A DNA stretch of 6,211 nucleotides from Hyphomicrobiaceae bacterium UBA2767 (lineage in GTDB: Bacteria; Pseudomonadota; Alphaproteobacteria; Rhizobiales; Methyloligellaceae): the NCBI GenBank assembly GCA_002352635.1, contig DEIT01000143.1, forward strand, positions 1 to 6,211, read 5' to 3'. The first letter of the stretch is position 1. Each line of letters begins with the position of its first letter. A model generated the notes under the pieces. It made no database searches. It saw nothing but the letters and a program-made list of their open reading frames with translations, and was not told the origin of the DNA. Shown in pieces: positions 3,481-6,211 of the stretch. Made by a program: the position numbers and the translations under genes.

Positions 3481-6096
3481 ATGGTCGAGGAACAACAGTC
3501 CGGCATGAAACTCGTCGATCTGGCGCAAGGGTGTGCCGGCTACGGTGTGAAACTTGAAATACTTCCCCTCAGCCTGCGCGTGCTTCTGGAGAATGCGCTG
3601 CGGCGTGAGGATGGCGAGAGTGCGGAGCGGATCGTTTGCCGCAAGGTTGGCGAGCCTGTGAAGTTTCTGCCTGCCAGAATTCTGCTTCAGGATCTTCTGG
3701 GCGTGCCGGCCATGGTGGATTTATCCTCCATGCGCGACGCGGCAAAGGCCCATGGTGCGGCTCCTGAGGCCATCAATCCGCGTCTGCCCGTGGATCTCGT
3801 TATCGACCATTCCCTGATCCCGGTGCATTTCGGTTCGCCGGGCGCGAGAGAGAAAAACGAAGCCATTGAGCTGGAGATGAACAGGGAGCGCTACCGCTTC
3901 CTGCATTGGTGCCAGTCGTCGTTTTCACGCTTTCGGGTCATTCCACCCGGTAAGGGCATCATGCATCAGATCAACATCGAGCATCTGGCCCGTGGCTATC
4001 AGGTCGATGAGGAGCGGGGGACCGCGTATCCGGATTCGGTCTACGGAACCGACAGCCACACGCCGATGGTCAACGGGATTGGCGTCGTCGGTTGGGGCGT
4101 CGGCGGGCTTGAAGCCGAAATGGCGATGCTGGGCCGGGTCACATCGTTCCCGGTGCCAGAAGTGATCGGCATAAGGCTGGTGGGAAAGCGAAATCCGGGG
4201 ATCACGGCAACCGATCTGGTGCTGACCATCACCGAGCGGCTGCGCAAGCTGGGTGTCGTCGGCAAATTCGTCGAGTTCTGCGGTGACAGCCTCGATGCGC
4301 TGCCCGCCGCCGACCGCTGTACGATTTCGAACATGGCGCCGGAATATGGCGCGACTTGCGTCTATTTCCCGATCGACCGGCAGACGATCGACTATCTCAC
4401 GCTCTCGGGCCGAGACGCTGAACATGTTGCCTTTGTCGAGCGTTGCGCTCGCGCGCAGGGGCTGTGGCGCGATGCGGACACCCCGGTACCGGAATTTGAC
4501 GATCTGATCGAAATTGACCTTTCCGAAATCGTGCCCTGCGTCGCCGGGCCAAGACGCCCCCAGGACCGCGTGTCCTTGAGCGACGCGCACAGGAACCTGG
4601 AAAGCGAATTCCCTCTAAGACCCGAAACCGAGCGTCACACCGCTGGAGACAGCGGCTTTGATCTGGGCGACGGGGACATCGTGATTGCGGCGATTGCCAG
4701 TTGCACCAACACGTCGAACCCGGCAGTGGTGATCGGTGCCGCATTGCTCGCCCGCAACGCCATCGAGAAGGGACTGTCGGTCAAGCCGTGGGTGAAGACG
4801 AGCTTTGCGCCGGGGTCCCAGGTCGTGGTGGACTATCTGAACAATGCGGGCCTGCAGCAGCATCTCGATGCACTGGGCTTTCATGTTGTCGGCTTCGGAT
4901 GCGCCACGTGCAATGGTGGGTCCGGTCCGATCGCCGACCCGATCCGCGAGACGATCGAGGAGCATGATCTCACCTGTGCCGCGGTGCTGTCGGGAAACCG
5001 CAACTTTGCCGGGCGCATTCATCCACACTGCCGGGCCAACTACATCATGTCGCCGCCGCTGGTGGTGGCCTATGCGCTGGCAGGCAGTATGCGCGCCGAT
5101 ATTTTTTCAGGCACTCTCGGCACTGGAAAGGATGGCCAGGAGGTGCACCTCAAGGACATCTGGCCAAGCGATGCCGAGATTGCCGAGGTTGCCGCACGCG
5201 CGGTCAAATCCGGCCTGTTTGAGGACTCCTATGCGACAGTGTTGCAGGGGAGCGAAGGGTGGGATGCGTTGAGCACGCCTGCCGGCACCACGTTCGATTG
5301 GGAAGAGGACAGCACGTATCTGAAGAGCGCACCCTATTTTGAAGGGGCGGCAGGCAAGGCGGAGGCCAGGAGCGATCTTCACGGCTTGCGTCCGCTGGTC
5401 ATGCTGGGCGATTCCGTCACCACGGACCATATTTCACCGTCAGGCGCGATCCTGGCGCAGAGTGCTGCGGGCGAATATCTGAGCGGGCAGGGCGTTACGC
5501 CGCTGGAGTTCAACACCTTCGGGACGCGCCGGGGTAATCATGAGGTTGCCAAGCGTTCCGCCTTCGCCAACAACCGGCTCCAGAATGAAATGATCCCGGA
5601 CAGCGAGGGCAGCGTCACGCTGCTGATGCCGGAGGGCGAGCAGATGTCCGTGTTCGATGCGGCGAGCGAATACCAGTCCAGGGGCGTTGGGCTGGTCGTG
5701 ATCGCGGGCAGGGAATATGGCTGCGGTTCCTCGCGCGACACGGCGGCGAAATGCGTCAATCTCTTAGGTGTCCGCGCGGTCATCGCGGAGAGCTATGAAC
5801 GCATCCACCGCAGCAATCTGATTGGCATGGGCATCCTCCCGCTCCAGTTTATGGAGGGCGAGGGCCGCAAGGAGCTCGGCCTCACCGGTGCGGAGACTTT
5901 CGACATCTTGGGAATTGACGATGGTCTGCGTGAGCGCTGTGAGCTGACCCTTGTCATTCATTGTCCTGACGGGTCATCGAAATCCACGCGCGTGCTCGCC
6001 CGCCTCGACACACCCGACGATGCGACTTACGTCAACAGCGGAGGCGTGTTGCCATATGTCTTCAGGAATCTGGTAGCACCGCAGGCGGCGGAGTAA
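3481..6096 (+). CDS. Aconitase-superfamily Fe-S hydratase, AcnA/AcnD type
   Basis: An 871-residue cytoplasmic [4Fe-4S] hydro-lyase, complete and close to the 860-900 residues usual for AcnA and AcnD. The large catalytic part covers about 60-535 and the swivel domain about 650-800. Cluster cysteines C408 (SCTNTSNP), C474 and C477 (GCATCNGG) are present. Other expected active-site residues are D109-H110, H162 (MHQIN), D191-S192-H193, N284, E288, R507 and R512 (SGNRNFAGR), R692 and S750-S751-R752. AcnA would interconvert citrate and isocitrate; AcnD dehydrates 2-methylcitrate in propionate breakdown. Segments GIMHQIN, CNGxSG, RIHP, DIWPSDAEI and KRSAFANNRLQNEM resemble AcnD, while GWGVGGLEAEMAMLG and APEYGATC resemble AcnA, so I leave the symbol empty. 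Oddities: SSRDTAAKC where SSRDWAAKG is usual. No prpB, prpC or prpF is visible. It is transcribed away from arsR across a shared palindrome. Start at ATG 3481 is chosen from AAGGAG at 3464. Confidence 0.93.
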   Translation: MVEEQQSGMKLVDLAQGCAGYGVKLEILPLSLRVLLENALRREDGESAERIVCRKVGEPVKFLPARILLQDLLGVPAMVDLSSMRDAAKAHGAAPEAINPRLPVDLVIDHSLIPVHFGSPGAREKNEAIELEMNRERYRFLHWCQSSFSRFRVIPPGKGIMHQINIEHLARGYQVDEERGTAYPDSVYGTDSHTPMVNGIGVVGWGVGGLEAEMAMLGRVTSFPVPEVIGIRLVGKRNPGITATDLVLTITERLRKLGVVGKFVEFCGDSLDALPAADRCTISNMAPEYGATCVYFPIDRQTIDYLTLSGRDAEHVAFVERCARAQGLWRDADTPVPEFDDLIEIDLSEIVPCVAGPRRPQDRVSLSDAHRNLESEFPLRPETERHTAGDSGFDLGDGDIVIAAIASCTNTSNPAVVIGAALLARNAIEKGLSVKPWVKTSFAPGSQVVVDYLNNAGLQQHLDALGFHVVGFGCATCNGGSGPIADPIRETIEEHDLTCAAVLSGNRNFAGRIHPHCRANYIMSPPLVVAYALAGSMRADIFSGTLGTGKDGQEVHLKDIWPSDAEIAEVAARAVKSGLFEDSYATVLQGSEGWDALSTPAGTTFDWEEDSTYLKSAPYFEGAAGKAEARSDLHGLRPLVMLGDSVTTDHISPSGAILAQSAAGEYLSGQGVTPLEFNTFGTRRGNHEVAKRSAFANNRLQNEMIPDSEGSVTLLMPEGEQMSVFDAASEYQSRGVGLVVIAGREYGCGSSRDTAAKCVNLLGVRAVIAESYERIHRSNLIGMGILPLQFMEGEGRKELGLTGAETFDILGIDDGLRERCELTLVIHCPDGSSKSTRVLARLDTPDDATYVNSGGVLPYVFRNLVAPQAAE

Positions 6097-6211
6097 TCCG
6101 AGGCGTTTTTGCCTGTCAGCAATCCTGGAATGGACAAAACTTGCCGTTTCCATGCCGCTTCCATGCACGTCGCTGGGTGCGCCGTTCCTGTTTCCTCAAG
6201 CGCTGCTGGCG

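Noticed and set aside
3925..4590. 221-residue minus-strand ORF inside the aconitase-like gene
   Set aside because: Antisense shadow of GC-rich codons; the plus strand carries catalytic residues throughout.
6101..6114. Possible terminator hairpin after the aconitase-like gene
   Set aside because: Only a 4-base stem (AGGC/GCCT) with the T run in the loop instead of after the stem, so it does not fit a Rho-independent terminator.
6130..6211. Open plus-strand frames running off the right edge from ATG codons near 6150-6165
   Set aside because: Too short, no ribosome-binding site, no family resemblance.

Overview
The window looks like chromosomal DNA of an alphaproteobacterium. The support is the high GC content, the ArsR / phosphatase-like ArsC / AqpS-type aquaporin gene set familiar from rhizobia and sphingomonads, and protein wording typical of the class. 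Short GTCCGC...GCGGAC palindromes between genes resemble dispersed repeats I recall from Sphingomonadales, so that order is my best guess, with moderate confidence.

Left third (1-1792): gene-poor, accessory-looking DNA. It holds one convincing small gene, a 97-residue exported protein of unknown function (518-811, +). Upstream of that gene is a near-consensus CRP-type palindrome at 422-437. A chimeric ORF at 1026-1346 (-) carries the C-terminal membrane-binding end of a type II NADH dehydrogenase behind an unrelated N-terminus; I read it as a gene remnant. Copies of a palindromic repeat lie at 215-242, 937-964, 1683-1710 and, decayed, around 1595-1624. The rest of this third shows no supportable gene.

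Middle (1793-3337, - strand): a compact arsenic-resistance operon, arsR-arsC-aquaporin, with a 4-base gap and then an ATGA overlap between genes. ArsR would sense As(III). ArsC, of the low-molecular-weight phosphatase fold, would reduce arsenate to arsenite. The AqpS-like channel, in which valine follows the second NPA motif where arginine is usual, would let arsenite leave down its gradient. No active arsenite pump (ArsB/Acr3), ArsH or ArsM is visible.

Right (3481-6096, + strand): a full-length aconitase-superfamily Fe-S hydratase, divergent from arsR. Its catalytic and cluster residues are intact, but several signature segments are closer to AcnD (Fe-S 2-methylcitrate dehydratase) than to AcnA. 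Between it and arsR is an 8-6-8 inverted repeat (3337-3358). This covers the predicted arsR -10 region and start codon, and also contains a perfect TATAAT facing the aconitase gene. The most interesting hypothesis here is that ArsR controls both directions, making an aconitase/AcnD-like enzyme part of the arsenic response. The last 115 bases hold nothing I can assign.
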